Below, piece after piece: positions 50,226 through 58,757 of a stretch of DNA of 60,974 bases. The notes beneath the pieces are model-generated. The model saw only the letters and a list, made by a program, of their open reading frames with translations, did no database searches and was not told where the DNA came from. The stretch spans positions 1-60,974 of the forward strand of contig NZ_WHNP01000044.1 in assembly GCF_009362735.1 (NCBI RefSeq). Direction: 5' to 3'. The first letter of the stretch is position 1. Each line of letters starts with the position of its first letter. Source of the DNA: Paraburkholderia franconis (GTDB lineage Bacteria; Pseudomonadota; Gammaproteobacteria; Burkholderiales; Burkholderiaceae). The position numbers and the translations under genes are program-made.

Positions 50226-50990
50226 ATGCGCGCCATCATTCTTGCTGCAGGTCTTGGCCTGCGTCTCCAGCAACCCGCCGGAGAACAGTTTCCCAAATGC
50301 CTGCTGCGTTTCGACGGCGTGACCCTGCTCGAGCGCCATCTGCAGATGCTCGACGCGGCGGGCGTCGATGAAGTCGTGCTCGCGCTCGGCTTCCAGCCGG
50401 AACTGGTCGAAGCCGAATTGAAGCGGATCGAATGGCCTCACAAGGTCGAGATCAAGCTGAACCCGCGCTTCGATCTCGGCAGCGTGCTCACGGTGCACAC
50501 CGTCGCCGATGCGCTGACGCGGGGCGGCGACGTGCTGCTGATGGACGCCGACGTGCTGTACGACGAGCGCATCCTGAGCGCGCTGGTGGCGGGCCAGCAC
50601 ACGAACCGCCTGCTCATCGACCGCGATTTCGAAACGGGCGACGAACCCGTCAAGCTGTGCCTGAAAAACGGCGTGCCCGTCGAGCTGCGCAAGCAACTGG
50701 CCGTTGGTCTCGACTACGACACGATCGGCGAATCGGTCGGCTTCTTCCGTCTGCGCGAAGAAACGGCGAAGCGCTTTGCCGAGATCGTCGCGGGCTATGT
50801 CGACAGCGGCCGCGCGAACATGCCTCACGAAGAAGCCGTGCGCGATCTGCTGCTGGAACGCAGTCATGTGTTCGACACGGCGGACGTGACGGGCGCGCCG
50901 TGGATCGAAATCGACTTCCAGAACGATGTCGAGCGTGCAGCGGCGGAGATTTTGCCGATGCTGCAACCGCTGGTCGGAGCGGCGCGCTAG
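50226..50990 (+). CDS. NTP-transferase (phospho-alcohol cytidylyltransferase-like)
   Basis: A 254-residue nucleotidyltransferase of the LicC/PntC-like type. The nucleotide-binding motif is LAAGLGLR (residues 6-13) with PK at 23-24; DAD at 107-109 binds the metal; WIEIDFQNDVERA near the C-terminus is a LicC-type feature. LicC makes CDP-choline and PntC makes CMP-aminoethylphosphonate. With the CDP-alcohol phosphotransferase gene in the same cassette, it most likely makes the CDP-activated donor. The gene lies 21 bases after the HpnL-like gene, with GGAAAGGA upstream. Confidence 0.87.
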   Translation: MRAIILAAGLGLRLQQPAGEQFPKCLLRFDGVTLLERHLQMLDAAGVDEVVLALGFQPELVEAELKRIEWPHKVEIKLNPRFDLGSVLTVHTVADALTRGGDVLLMDADVLYDERILSALVAGQHTNRLLIDRDFETGDEPVKLCLKNGVPVELRKQLAVGLDYDTIGESVGFFRLREETAKRFAEIVAGYVDSGRANMPHEEAVRDLLLERSHVFDTADVTGAPWIEIDFQNDVERAAAEILPMLQPLVGAAR

Positions 50991-51016
50991 GCCTGCATCA
51001 TAGACAACGCTGTAAA

Positions 51017-51055
51017 AAATCGCGTGCACGGGCAAGCGGCACGCGATTTCTTTTG
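51017..51055 (+). terminator. Intrinsic terminator of the phospho-alcohol cassette
   Basis: Arms AAATCGCGTGC (51017-51027) and GCACGCGATTT (51039-51049), perfectly complementary, followed by CTTTT. It ends the cassette about 27 bases after the last stop codon. Confidence 0.85.
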
Positions 51056-51141
51056 CTGCAAGCGTCGCAACATCGTTCGTTGAGCCGATGCGATAATTGC
51101 GGCTTTACGCTGACGGTCGCCCCGCTGTCGCCTCCTCAACC

Positions 51142-52545
51142 ATGCCCCTGGCAATAGGCGCATTCATCGTTCCGTTGATCGTCGCATGCGCGATGTTCAT
51201 GGAAAACGTCGATTCGACGGTACTCGTCACATCCCTGCCGGTTCTCGCCCGCGATCTCGGGCACGATCCCATCACACTGAAGCTCGCGATCACCAGCTAC
51301 GTGATCGGCCTGGGCGTCTTCATTCCCGTATGCGGCTGGGTCGCCGACCGCTACGGCCCGCGTTCCGTGTTTCGCACGGCGATCGGCATCTTCATGGCGG
51401 GCTCGCTGATGGCAGCCGCCTCGACAAACTTGCCGCTCTTCGTCGCCGCGCGTTTCGTGCAAGGCATCGGCGGCGCGATGATGGTGCCCGTCGGACGCAT
51501 CATCATCTTCCGTTCCGTGCCGAAGTCGGACTTCATCCGCGCGGTCAACTATCTGACCGTGCCGGCGCTGCTCGGGCCCGTGATCGGACCGCCGCTCGGC
51601 GGCTTTATCACGACGTATCTGCACTGGCGGCTGATCTTCATCGTCAACATTCCGATCGGCCTCTTCGGCATCTGGCTCGCGAACCGGCACATCGCGAACA
51701 TGCGCGAAGCGCATCCCGGGCCCCTCGACTGGACGGGCTTTTCCTTGTCGGCGAGCGGCGCGTCGCTCTTCATGCTGGGGCTGTCGCTGGTGGGCGGAGA
51801 ACTGGTGTCGAACAGCGTATCCGTGACGATGTGCTTGCTCGGCGCCGCATTGTTGTTGATTTATTGGCGCTATGCGAGCCGCGTCGAGCGGCCCGTGCTC
51901 GATCTGAAGCTGCTGCGCATTCCGAGCTTTCATGCAAGCGTGGTCGGCGGCTCGCTCTTTCGCATCGGTCTTGGCGCCGTGCCGTTTCTGCTGCCGCTGA
52001 AGTTGCAGGAAGGGCTCGGCATGACGCCGTTCGTCGCGGGGACGATCACGTGCGCGTCGGCGTTCGGCTCGATCTTCATGAAGACGATTGCTTCGTCGGT
52101 GCTCGCGCGCTTCGGCTTTCGACGCGTGCTGATGTTCAACGCGCTGCTCGCCGGCTGCGCGATCGCAAGCTATGCACTGTTCACGCCGGATACGCCGCAC
52201 ATGCTGATCTGGTGTGTCGTGCTGTTCGGCGGCGTGTTTCCTTCGTTGCAGTTCACGTCGCTGAACTCGCTCGCGTATGCGGACATTCCGAGCAGCGACG
52301 TGGGACGCGCGACGAGTGTCGCGAGCGTCGTCCAGCAGATTTCGCTGGGCCTCGGCGTGACGATTGCGGGGATCGTGCTGCAGATATCGCACGAACTGCA
52401 AGGCCATCCGACTATCGTGTGGACCGACTTCTGGCCCGCGTTTCTCGCGATCGGCCTGTTCTCGCTTGCGTCGATCCCCGTAACGGCGAAGCTGCCGCAT
52501 AACAGCGGCGAAGAACTCGCGCGCGGCGGCAGAGGGCAGGCTTGA
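51142..52545 (+). CDS. MFS drug/proton antiporter, DHA2 (14-helix) type
   Basis: A 467-residue inner-membrane transporter with about 14 hydrophobic helices. The start MFMENVDSTVLVTSLPVLARDLGHDP is the DHA2 signature (D-x-T-x-V-x-x-A-L-P-like), GWVADRYGPRSVFRTAI is the conserved MFS loop, and FVQGIGGAMMVPVGR is motif C-like. Substrate unknown; relatives export hydrophobic cations and antibiotics. It lies 150 bases downstream of the cassette terminator, so it is a separate unit. Confidence 0.91.
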   Translation: MPLAIGAFIVPLIVACAMFMENVDSTVLVTSLPVLARDLGHDPITLKLAITSYVIGLGVFIPVCGWVADRYGPRSVFRTAIGIFMAGSLMAAASTNLPLFVAARFVQGIGGAMMVPVGRIIIFRSVPKSDFIRAVNYLTVPALLGPVIGPPLGGFITTYLHWRLIFIVNIPIGLFGIWLANRHIANMREAHPGPLDWTGFSLSASGASLFMLGLSLVGGELVSNSVSVTMCLLGAALLLIYWRYASRVERPVLDLKLLRIPSFHASVVGGSLFRIGLGAVPFLLPLKLQEGLGMTPFVAGTITCASAFGSIFMKTIASSVLARFGFRRVLMFNALLAGCAIASYALFTPDTPHMLIWCVVLFGGVFPSLQFTSLNSLAYADIPSSDVGRATSVASVVQQISLGLGVTIAGIVLQISHELQGHPTIVWTDFWPAFLAIGLFSLASIPVTAKLPHNSGEELARGGRGQA

Positions 52546-52602
52546 CGCGCGCGCTCTGCTTGAGCCTTCATGAACGCCGCGTCGAAGCCTGCGATCGAGG
52601 CA

Positions 52603-53490
52603 TCAAACGGCCTCACGCACCGCACGCAGGAACTGCTGCGTGCGTTCATGCTGCGGCGACGTGAAGAACTGCTGCGGCGGCCCTTGCTCGATGATCTTGC
52701 CTTGCGAGAAGAAGCACACGCGGTCTGCGAATTCACGTGCGAAGCCCATCTGGTGCGTGACCATCAGCATCGTCAGATTGTGTTCTTCGCCGAGCCGGCG
52801 AATCACGTTGAGCACTTCGCCGCATAGCTCGGGGTCGAGCGCGGACGTCACTTCGTCGAACAGCATCACTTTCGGACGCATCGCGAGCGCCCGCGCAATC
52901 GCGACGCGCTGCTGCTGACCGCCCGACAGTTGCGACGGATAGTGATTGCACTTGTCCTCGAGCCCGACCATCGACAGCAGTTCGCGCGATCGGTCCGTCG
53001 CTTCCTTGCGCGACAGCCCGAGCACCTGCATCGGCGCTTCGATCGTGTTCGCGAGCGCGGTCATATGCGGGAACAGGTTGAAGCTCTGAAACACCATGCC
53101 GATCTTGCTGCGCACGCGCCGCAGATGCGCGGGCGATGCGGGCACGAGCCCGCCGTTCTTGCGCATGTGGGTCAACGGCTCGCCGTCTACTTCGATCATG
53201 CCGCCCGTCAACGGATCGAGCGTCATCAGCACGCGCAGCAGCGTCGACTTGCCCGAGCCGCTCGGCCCGATGATGGCGACTTTCTCGTTGGGTGCAATGT
53301 CCAGATCGAGTTCGTCGAGCACGGTGAGCGCGCCGTAGCGCTTCGTCACGCCGGCGAACCGCACCATCGGCTGCTGGCCGTTGGCGTTCGGCGCATCCTT
53401 GAGCGCGGAAACGGGGTCTCGCTTCATCTTTTTCTCCATCACGGGGGACTCGGAGTGCAAGTGGGTATCGATGTCGGTGCGCGACTTCAT
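52603..53490 (-). CDS. ehuA: Ectoine/hydroxyectoine ABC transporter, ATP-binding protein
   Basis: A 295-residue ATPase of the polar-amino-acid family. Walker A GPSGSGKST (75-83), Q-loop FQSFNLFPH, signature LSGGQQQR, Walker B VMLFDEVTSALDP and switch VTHQM are all present. The ATG at 53490 overlaps the ehuD stop by four bases, supporting it, although it adds about 41 residues not seen in most relatives (a second start lies at 53439). It powers the import of ectoine or hydroxyectoine bound by EhuB. Identification as ehu comes from the adjoining eut/doe genes. Confidence 0.9.
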   Translation of the reverse strand: MKSRTDIDTHLHSESPVMEKKMKRDPVSALKDAPNANGQQPMVRFAGVTKRYGALTVLDELDLDIAPNEKVAIIGPSGSGKSTLLRVLMTLDPLTGGMIEVDGEPLTHMRKNGGLVPASPAHLRRVRSKIGMVFQSFNLFPHMTALANTIEAPMQVLGLSRKEATDRSRELLSMVGLEDKCNHYPSQLSGGQQQRVAIARALAMRPKVMLFDEVTSALDPELCGEVLNVIRRLGEEHNLTMLMVTHQMGFAREFADRVCFFSQGKIIEQGPPQQFFTSPQHERTQQFLRAVREAV

Positions 53491-54146
53491 GGCAGCCTCA
53501 AACGGAATTCGAGCCGCCGCACGAGTTGTGCGAACGTAATGCTGATGACGAGAAAGAACAGGCCTGCAAGCGTGATCGGCTCCAGATAGCGGAACGTTTC
53601 CGAGCCGACGTTCTTCGCCTGCTGCATCAGTTCGACCACGGTGATGGCCGACAGCACGGGCGTGTCCTTGAACATTGCGACGAGGTAGTTGCCGAGCGCG
53701 GGAATGACGGGCCGCACCGCTTGCGGCAGAATCACGCCGGCATACGTGCGCCACGGCGACAGCGACAACGCGCACGCCGCTTCCCACTGTCCGCGCGCGA
53801 CGCCGTTCAGGCCCGCGCGATACACCTCGGACGTGTAGCACGCATAGTGCAGGGCAATGCCGATCGTGCCTGCCATCAGCGCGGACATCGTGATGCCGTA
53901 GAGCGGCAGCACATAGTAGAGCACGTACACCTGGATCAGCAGCGGCGTGCTGCGGATGAACTCGACGATGAACGCCACCGTGCGCGACACGGACTTGATG
54001 TGGCTGCGCCGCAGGATCGCGAGCACGAGGCCAAGCACGAGCGCAATCGCGAAGCCGACGAGCGTGATCAGTATCGTGTACACCGACGCGCGCGCAAGTT
54101 GAGGCAGGATGTGCGCGGCGTACTGCAAATCGAAGAATTGATTCAT
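53487..54146 (-). CDS. ehuD: Ectoine/hydroxyectoine ABC transporter, permease 2
   Basis: A 219-residue permease of the His/Glu/Gln/Arg family with five or so hydrophobic helices. The EAA loop is visible as GQWEAACALSLSPWRTYAGVILPQAVRPVIPALGN; FIRSTPLLIQVYVLYYVLP precedes it. It overlaps the ehuC stop and ehuA start by four bases on each side, so translation is coupled through the operon. Confidence 0.9.
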   Translation of the reverse strand: MNQFFDLQYAAHILPQLARASVYTILITLVGFAIALVLGLVLAILRRSHIKSVSRTVAFIVEFIRSTPLLIQVYVLYYVLPLYGITMSALMAGTIGIALHYACYTSEVYRAGLNGVARGQWEAACALSLSPWRTYAGVILPQAVRPVIPALGNYLVAMFKDTPVLSAITVVELMQQAKNVGSETFRYLEPITLAGLFFLVISITFAQLVRRLEFRLRLP

Positions 54147-54817
54147 GACGCCGCCTTTGGCACGGTGGTTCGAACGATGATGCCGTGGCTTACGCGCCGC
54201 TCGAAGTAGCGCATCAGCGTGGCCAGCAATTGCGCGAGCACGAAGTAGATGACGAGCGTGAGGCAGAAGATCTCGGCCGTCTTGAACGTCGCTTCGTCGA
54301 GCTGGCGCGCGCGGAACGTGAGGTCGGACAGCGTGATCAGCGACACGAGCGATGTGCCCTTGAGCAATTCGATCATCAGATTGGTTGCGGGCGGCAGCGC
54401 GTTGATCATCGCTTGCGGCAGGATGATGCGGCGCATGCGTGAGAATGCCGACATGTTCAACGCGAGCGCCGCTTCGAACTGGCCGCCCGGCACGGAACGC
54501 AGCGCGCCGCGCAGGATCTCCGAACCATACGCGCCGTAGTGCAGCCCGAGCCCGACGATCGCCACCGTGAACGGCGTCAGTTCGATGCGGAACGGCGGCA
54601 GCGGCAGCACGAAGAAGAACCAGAAGAGCTGCACGAGCAGCGACGTGCCGCGAAACACCTCGACATACACGTTGCCAATCCAGCGCAACGGTGCCCACGG
54701 CGAGAGCCTTGCGGCCGTGCCGACGAACGCCATCACGATTGCAAGCAGCGTGCCGAGCACGGCGATCTCAATCGTGACGAGCGTGCCTTGCAGCAGCAGG
54801 GGAAACAGTTCACGCAT
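54143..54817 (-). CDS. ehuC: Ectoine/hydroxyectoine ABC transporter, permease 1
   Basis: A 224-residue permease. The EAA loop reads GGQFEAALALNMSAFSRMRRIILPQAMINALPPATN; FRGTSLLVQLFWFFFVLPLPP is the family's membrane-entry segment. ATG at 54817 was chosen because it begins directly with MRELFPLLLQG; upstream in-frame residues are atypical. It follows ehuB by 126 bases, separated by a GC-rich hairpin, and probably pairs with EhuD to form the channel. Confidence 0.9.
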   Translation of the reverse strand: MRELFPLLLQGTLVTIEIAVLGTLLAIVMAFVGTAARLSPWAPLRWIGNVYVEVFRGTSLLVQLFWFFFVLPLPPFRIELTPFTVAIVGLGLHYGAYGSEILRGALRSVPGGQFEAALALNMSAFSRMRRIILPQAMINALPPATNLMIELLKGTSLVSLITLSDLTFRARQLDEATFKTAEIFCLTLVIYFVLAQLLATLMRYFERRVSHGIIVRTTVPKAAS

Positions 54818-54868
54818 GGCGGTGGCCTCGCTTGCATGACGGCGCATCGGCGCGCCTTGGATTGAAGT

Positions 54869-54894
54869 GGGGGAGCATTTTGAGTGCCTCCCCC
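54869..54894 (-). other. Hairpin between ehuB and ehuC
   Basis: Perfect 7-bp arms GGGGGAG (54869-54875) and CTCCCCC (54888-54894) in the gap after ehuB. No U-tract follows on the minus strand. In binding-protein transporters such a hairpin often stabilises the upstream message so that the periplasmic protein is made in excess. Confidence 0.55.
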
Positions 54895-54943
54895 GGCGTG
54901 CGATCGCGCTGCATCATCTGCGGCCCGATGCGTGAGCGGCGAA

Positions 54944-55798
54944 TCACTGGCCGCAGATTTCGGCGGCCGTTTTCGTGGTCAGATTCGATTTGTCGAAGCC
55001 GAACGGTCCGACGGTTGCGAGATGATCGGGCGTGCCGAGCCATTGATGCAGCTGCTTGTTCACGGCATCGCGCAGATCGGTGTCTTCCGGACGGAACGCG
55101 AGCGCGCCATAGCCCGTATGCTTCGGATCGTCCTTGAAGAAGGAGACCGTTTCGACCTGGCCCGCGTCCTTCGCGGCGAGACCCTTCATCGTGAGCGCCG
55201 TGCCCGCGGCCGCATCGGCGCGGCGCGTGCGCACGGCCTGAAGTTGCGCCGTCGTATCGGGTACCTGCAACAGTTGCGTGTCCTTCACGCCCGCATCGCG
55301 CGAGTTCGCGACTTCAACGGCGCCCGCCATCACGGCGAGTTTCAGATCCGGCTGCTTTGCAATATCGGCAAAGCTATGCAGGTTCTTCGGATTGCCCTTC
55401 GTCACGAGCAGCGTGTCCTGGATCTGATATTGCGGATCGGCAAAAGCGACCTGCTTGCAGCGCTCCGGCGTGATGTACATGCCGGCGGCAATGACATCGA
55501 AGCGTCCCGCGCGTAGGCCCGGAATCAGCGAGCCCCATTCCGTCAGCACGGCATCCACTTTCTTCGCGCCGAGCTTTTCGAATACCTTGCGCGAAATTTC
55601 CGGCGATTCGCCCGTCACTTTGCCATCGGGCGTCGTATAGGCGAATGGTGCTTCGTTCGCATAGCCGATGCGGACTTCGCCGGTGCGCTGGATGCGCTGC
55701 AACGTCGTTTCAGCCGACGCGAACTGGGTGTGCAGGGCAAGGCCGGCTGCCGCGAGGCAGAGGGCGCCGAGCATGACGGACGTGCGCTTCGATTTCAT
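54944..55798 (-). CDS. ehuB: Ectoine/hydroxyectoine ABC transporter, periplasmic binding protein
   Basis: A 284-residue periplasmic binding protein: signal peptide MKSKRTSVMLGALCLAAAGLALHTQFASA, then ETTLQRIQRTGEVRIGYANEAPFAYTTPDGKVTGESPEISRKVFEKLG. The segment RFDVIAAGMYITPERCKQVAFADPQYQIQDTLLV is the typical EhuB block. EhuB of Sinorhizobium meliloti binds ectoine and hydroxyectoine with aromatic cage residues; the family match plus linkage to eut genes supports the name. First gene of the minus-strand operon, divergent from enuR. Confidence 0.92.
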   Translation of the reverse strand: MKSKRTSVMLGALCLAAAGLALHTQFASAETTLQRIQRTGEVRIGYANEAPFAYTTPDGKVTGESPEISRKVFEKLGAKKVDAVLTEWGSLIPGLRAGRFDVIAAGMYITPERCKQVAFADPQYQIQDTLLVTKGNPKNLHSFADIAKQPDLKLAVMAGAVEVANSRDAGVKDTQLLQVPDTTAQLQAVRTRRADAAAGTALTMKGLAAKDAGQVETVSFFKDDPKHTGYGALAFRPEDTDLRDAVNKQLHQWLGTPDHLATVGPFGFDKSNLTTKTAAEICGQ

Positions 55799-56110
55799 GT
55801 CGATTCCGTAGGGCGAAAGTAAAAGTAATGAATGTCGCACCGCATTGGCGCGATCCCCGGGAAAACCCGGTGTGGCAAGGGTTCCAGCGTTTTGAACGAC
55901 GCGGAACCGAACCATGAGCGCAGCATACAAAGCCATTTTTTTGTTCCCATTGCACTAGGACAATTATTTTCTGGGCTGCTTTCGTCGCACTATGCATGTT
56001 GTAAAGCTTTGCATGGGACGGGAGTAAGTGCATGGGGCTGGAGTAAGTTCTGAAGCACTAACGCCAGCCGACAGTTAAAGCGCCAACTTTCGTCGACTCT
56101 GGAGACTGTA
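55799..56110. promoter_or_regulatory. Divergent ehuB/enuR control region
   Basis: 312 bp that contains both promoters. It includes AGGACAAT (55957-55964), a motif repeated upstream of eutB, and an element at 56008-56086 repeated before eutC. These are candidate EnuR sites; no binding is shown by sequence alone. Confidence 0.6.
56008..56086 (+). repeat. Ectoine-locus repeat element, copy A (before enuR)
   Basis: Starts TTTGCATGGGAC, then TAAGTTCT-GA-AGCACTAA (56044-56061, palindrome with mismatches) and CCAGCCGACAGTTAAAGCGC. Compared with copy B it carries about 15-24 extra bases with a second GGAGTAAGTGC motif. It ends 24 bases before the enuR start. Confidence 0.7.
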
Positions 56111-57508
56111 GTGATAGAACAATGGCGGGATGCGGTCGGCGCGGTGCGTGGCGTCGAGTCGAAATACAAACGGCTGGTGAAGGCGATTGCAACGGATATC
56201 GAAAGCGAGTCGCTGCGCGCGGGCGCGCGTTTGCCGCCGCAGCGCGATGTGGCGTCCGAACTGTCGATCAGCGTGCAGACAGTGACGAACGCATACAAGG
56301 AACTGGAGCGGCAAGGGCTGATCCGCTGCGAAGTGGGGCGCGGCAGCTTCGTCGCCGAGCGCGTCACCGAGACGATGTCGAACTACATGCTCGATACGGC
56401 CGAACGCTCCGTGGTCGACTTTTCGATTGCGCGCATCATCCATACGCCCGAGCACGACGCGATGTGGCGCAAGGTCTGCGCGACGCTCGCGAAGATCGAC
56501 GACCAGCCGTGGATACGCGCGTTCAGGCCCATCGCGGGCTTCGAGCATCACCGGCAGGCGGGCATTGCGTGGCTGGAGTCGCTCGGCATGCCGGCTTCCG
56601 TCGATACGCTGCTCGTCACCAACGGCGCGGCGCATGGCATCTTTCTCGCGCTGGCATCGCTGGTCGGTCCCGGCGATACCGTGCTGTGCGAAAGTCTGAC
56701 CGATCACGGCGTGATCGGCTCCGCGAATGTCTTGGGGTTTACGTTGAAAGGGCTGGAGATCGACGAGTACGGCATCCATCCCGAGCATTTCGAAGAGATG
56801 TGCGATAGCGAGCGCATTACCGCGCTCGTCTGCACGCCGACGCTCAACAATCCCACCGTCGCGCTGATGCCCGAATCGCGGCGCCGCGCGATTGCGCGCA
56901 TCGCCGAGCGCTATGGTGTGTACTTGATCGAAGACGATGTCTATGGTCCGTTGCCCGCCACGCGTCCCGCGCCGATTTCGAGCCATATCCCCGAGCTGTC
57001 GTTCTACTGCACGAGCATGACGAAGTCGGTGATGGCCGGCTTGCGCACAGGCTATATGACGACGCCGCGCCGTCTCGCGCTGCGCGTCGAGAGCGTGTTA
57101 CGCGTCAGCAGCTGGATGGCGAACTCGCCGATCGCGGAAGTTGCGACGCGCTGGATCAACGACGGCACGGCCGCGCGTCTGGTGGAAATGCAGCGCGAGC
57201 GGCTCGCGAAGCGCCAGGCGCTCGTGCAAAAGATACTCGGACCGTACGTGCTCGGCTCGCATCCGCATGCGCTGTCGGTGTGGCTGCGCGTGCCGGATCA
57301 CTGGCAGGCGGACCGGCTGGTGCGCGAGTTGCGCAATCGCGATATCGCCGTGACGTCGCCCGATCCGTTCCTCGTGCGCGGCGCGGAACGGCCGAATGCG
57401 GTGCGGCTGTGCGTGGGTGCGGAAGTGAGCGAAGAGGTGTATCAGGAAGCACTCGAAACGATGCACGATGTGTTCGAGCAGTATCCGCAGGTGCATGACT
57501 TCGGTTGA
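56111..57508 (+). CDS. enuR: MocR/GabR-type regulator of ectoine catabolism
   Basis: A 465-residue regulator with an N-terminal GntR-type winged HTH (YKRLVKAIATDIESESLRAGARLPPQRDVASELSISVQTVTNAYKELERQGLIRCEVGRGSFV, about residues 19-81) fused to an aminotransferase-like domain. The PLP-binding Lys is K305 in CTSMTKSVMAG; Asp275/Asp276 in YLIEDDVYG contact PLP. EnuR from Ruegeria senses ectoine-derived intermediates through PLP. GTG start. It is divergent from ehuB and followed by eutB on the same strand. Confidence 0.9.
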   Translation: MIEQWRDAVGAVRGVESKYKRLVKAIATDIESESLRAGARLPPQRDVASELSISVQTVTNAYKELERQGLIRCEVGRGSFVAERVTETMSNYMLDTAERSVVDFSIARIIHTPEHDAMWRKVCATLAKIDDQPWIRAFRPIAGFEHHRQAGIAWLESLGMPASVDTLLVTNGAAHGIFLALASLVGPGDTVLCESLTDHGVIGSANVLGFTLKGLEIDEYGIHPEHFEEMCDSERITALVCTPTLNNPTVALMPESRRRAIARIAERYGVYLIEDDVYGPLPATRPAPISSHIPELSFYCTSMTKSVMAGLRTGYMTTPRRLALRVESVLRVSSWMANSPIAEVATRWINDGTAARLVEMQRERLAKRQALVQKILGPYVLGSHPHALSVWLRVPDHWQADRLVRELRNRDIAVTSPDPFLVRGAERPNAVRLCVGAEVSEEVYQEALETMHDVFEQYPQVHDFG

Positions 57509-57686
57509 TCGTATGGCCGAATCGGGTAAGCACGCAGCGATGCAAAACGAAATGTACCAGGACAATAGAAAAGAATATTTAGAACATTAGACTGGCCTCA
57601 CTGAGTCCGGTGTGGCCCGCGTTCAACGTACTGAAATACTGACGTCTGGGGTTTTCCGCATTGGTCGCGTTTCTCATGTAGGGCCG
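57509..57686. other. enuR-eutB gap
   Basis: 178 bp, no gene. It carries AGGACAAT (57559-57566) in an AT-rich setting, the same octamer seen in the ehuB/enuR gap, and could include a separate eutB promoter. Confidence 0.45.
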
Positions 57687-58667
57687 ATGCCAATGTCTGT
57701 TCTCTCGCTTGCCGATGTCTATCGCGCTCGACGCCGTATCGAAGGGCGCGTGCTGCGCACGCCGCTCGTCGAATCGCCCATGTTGTCGGCGATTGCAAAA
57801 AATCCTGTCTATCTGAAGCTCGAAACGGTCCAGCCGACGGGCAGCTTCAAGCTGCGCGGCGCGACGAACGCGCTCGTGCGTCTCGCGGAAACGGGATGCA
57901 AGCGCGTGGTGACGGCGTCGACGGGCAATCATGGGCGCGCCGTCGCGCATGCGGCGCGCGCGCTCGGCATCGAAGCGGCCGTGTGCATGTCGTCGCTCGT
58001 GCCGTCGAACAAGGTCGACGCCGTGCGCGCGCTGGGCGCGCAGGCGCGCATCGTCGGCAAGAGCCAGGACGACGCGCAGGTGGAAGCACAACGTCTCGTG
58101 CGCGAAGAAGGCTATGCGTATGTGCCGCCGTTCGATCATCTCGACGTCATCGCGGGACAGGCGACCATCGGCGTCGAAATCGCGGAAGACTTGCCCGATG
58201 TCGCGCACATCGTCGTGCCGTTGTCGGGCGGCGGGCTCTTCGCGGGCATTGCGTTCGCATCGAAGCAGATCAATCGCGCGGTGCGCATGACGGGCGTGAC
58301 GATGGAACGCGGCGCCGCGATGCACGCGAGTCTCGAGGCGGGCAAGCCCGTGCTGGTCGATGAAGTCGAATCGCTCGCTGATTCGCTGGGCGGCGGCATC
58401 GGGCTCGACAACCAGTACACGTTCCCGATCACGCGCGAGCTGATCGACGAGGTCGTGCTGCTCGACGAAGCGACGATTGCGCGCGGCCTCGTGCATGCGT
58501 ACGAACACGAACGGCTGGTGCTCGAAGGGGCGGCCGCGGTCGGCATCGCGGCGCTGCTCGCGCAGCGTTTGCACAATGCCCCTGATTTTCAAGGCCCAAT
58601 CGTGCTGATCGTGACGGGCGCCAACATCGACATGAGTCAGCATCGCCGCATCGTGCGCGCGGGCTGA
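57687..58667 (+). CDS. eutB: Hydroxyectoine utilisation dehydratase (PLP-dependent)
   Basis: A 326-residue fold-type II PLP enzyme of the threonine/serine dehydratase family. The PLP Lys is K55 in PTGSFKLRGATNAL, the phosphate-binding loop is SGGG in VVPLSGGGLFAGI, and VTASTGNHGRAVAHAA lies over the cofactor. EutB is proposed to act on a hydroxyectoine-derived intermediate, working with EutC (and EutA, absent here) to convert 5-hydroxyectoine to ectoine. The ATG at 57687 (MPMSVLS) is taken; ATG at 57693 is a close alternative. Confidence 0.9.
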   Translation: MPMSVLSLADVYRARRRIEGRVLRTPLVESPMLSAIAKNPVYLKLETVQPTGSFKLRGATNALVRLAETGCKRVVTASTGNHGRAVAHAARALGIEAAVCMSSLVPSNKVDAVRALGAQARIVGKSQDDAQVEAQRLVREEGYAYVPPFDHLDVIAGQATIGVEIAEDLPDVAHIVVPLSGGGLFAGIAFASKQINRAVRMTGVTMERGAAMHASLEAGKPVLVDEVESLADSLGGGIGLDNQYTFPITRELIDEVVLLDEATIARGLVHAYEHERLVLEGAAAVGIAALLAQRLHNAPDFQGPIVLIVTGANIDMSQHRRIVRAG

Positions 58668-58671
58668 ACGA

Positions 58672-58734
58672 TTTGCATGGGACCAGCGCTAAGTGCTGAA
58701 GCACTTACTCCAGCCGACAGCTAAAGCGCCAACG
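58672..58734 (+). repeat. Ectoine-locus repeat element, copy B (between eutB and eutC)
   Basis: Starts TTTGCATGGGAC, then the perfect palindrome TAAGTGCT-GA-AGCACTTA (58690-58707) and CCAGCCGACAGCTAAAGCGCC. About 46 bases at its right end closely match copy A before enuR. Confidence 0.75.
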
Positions 58735-58757
58735 CGGGTCTACAAAGGAGACACTGT

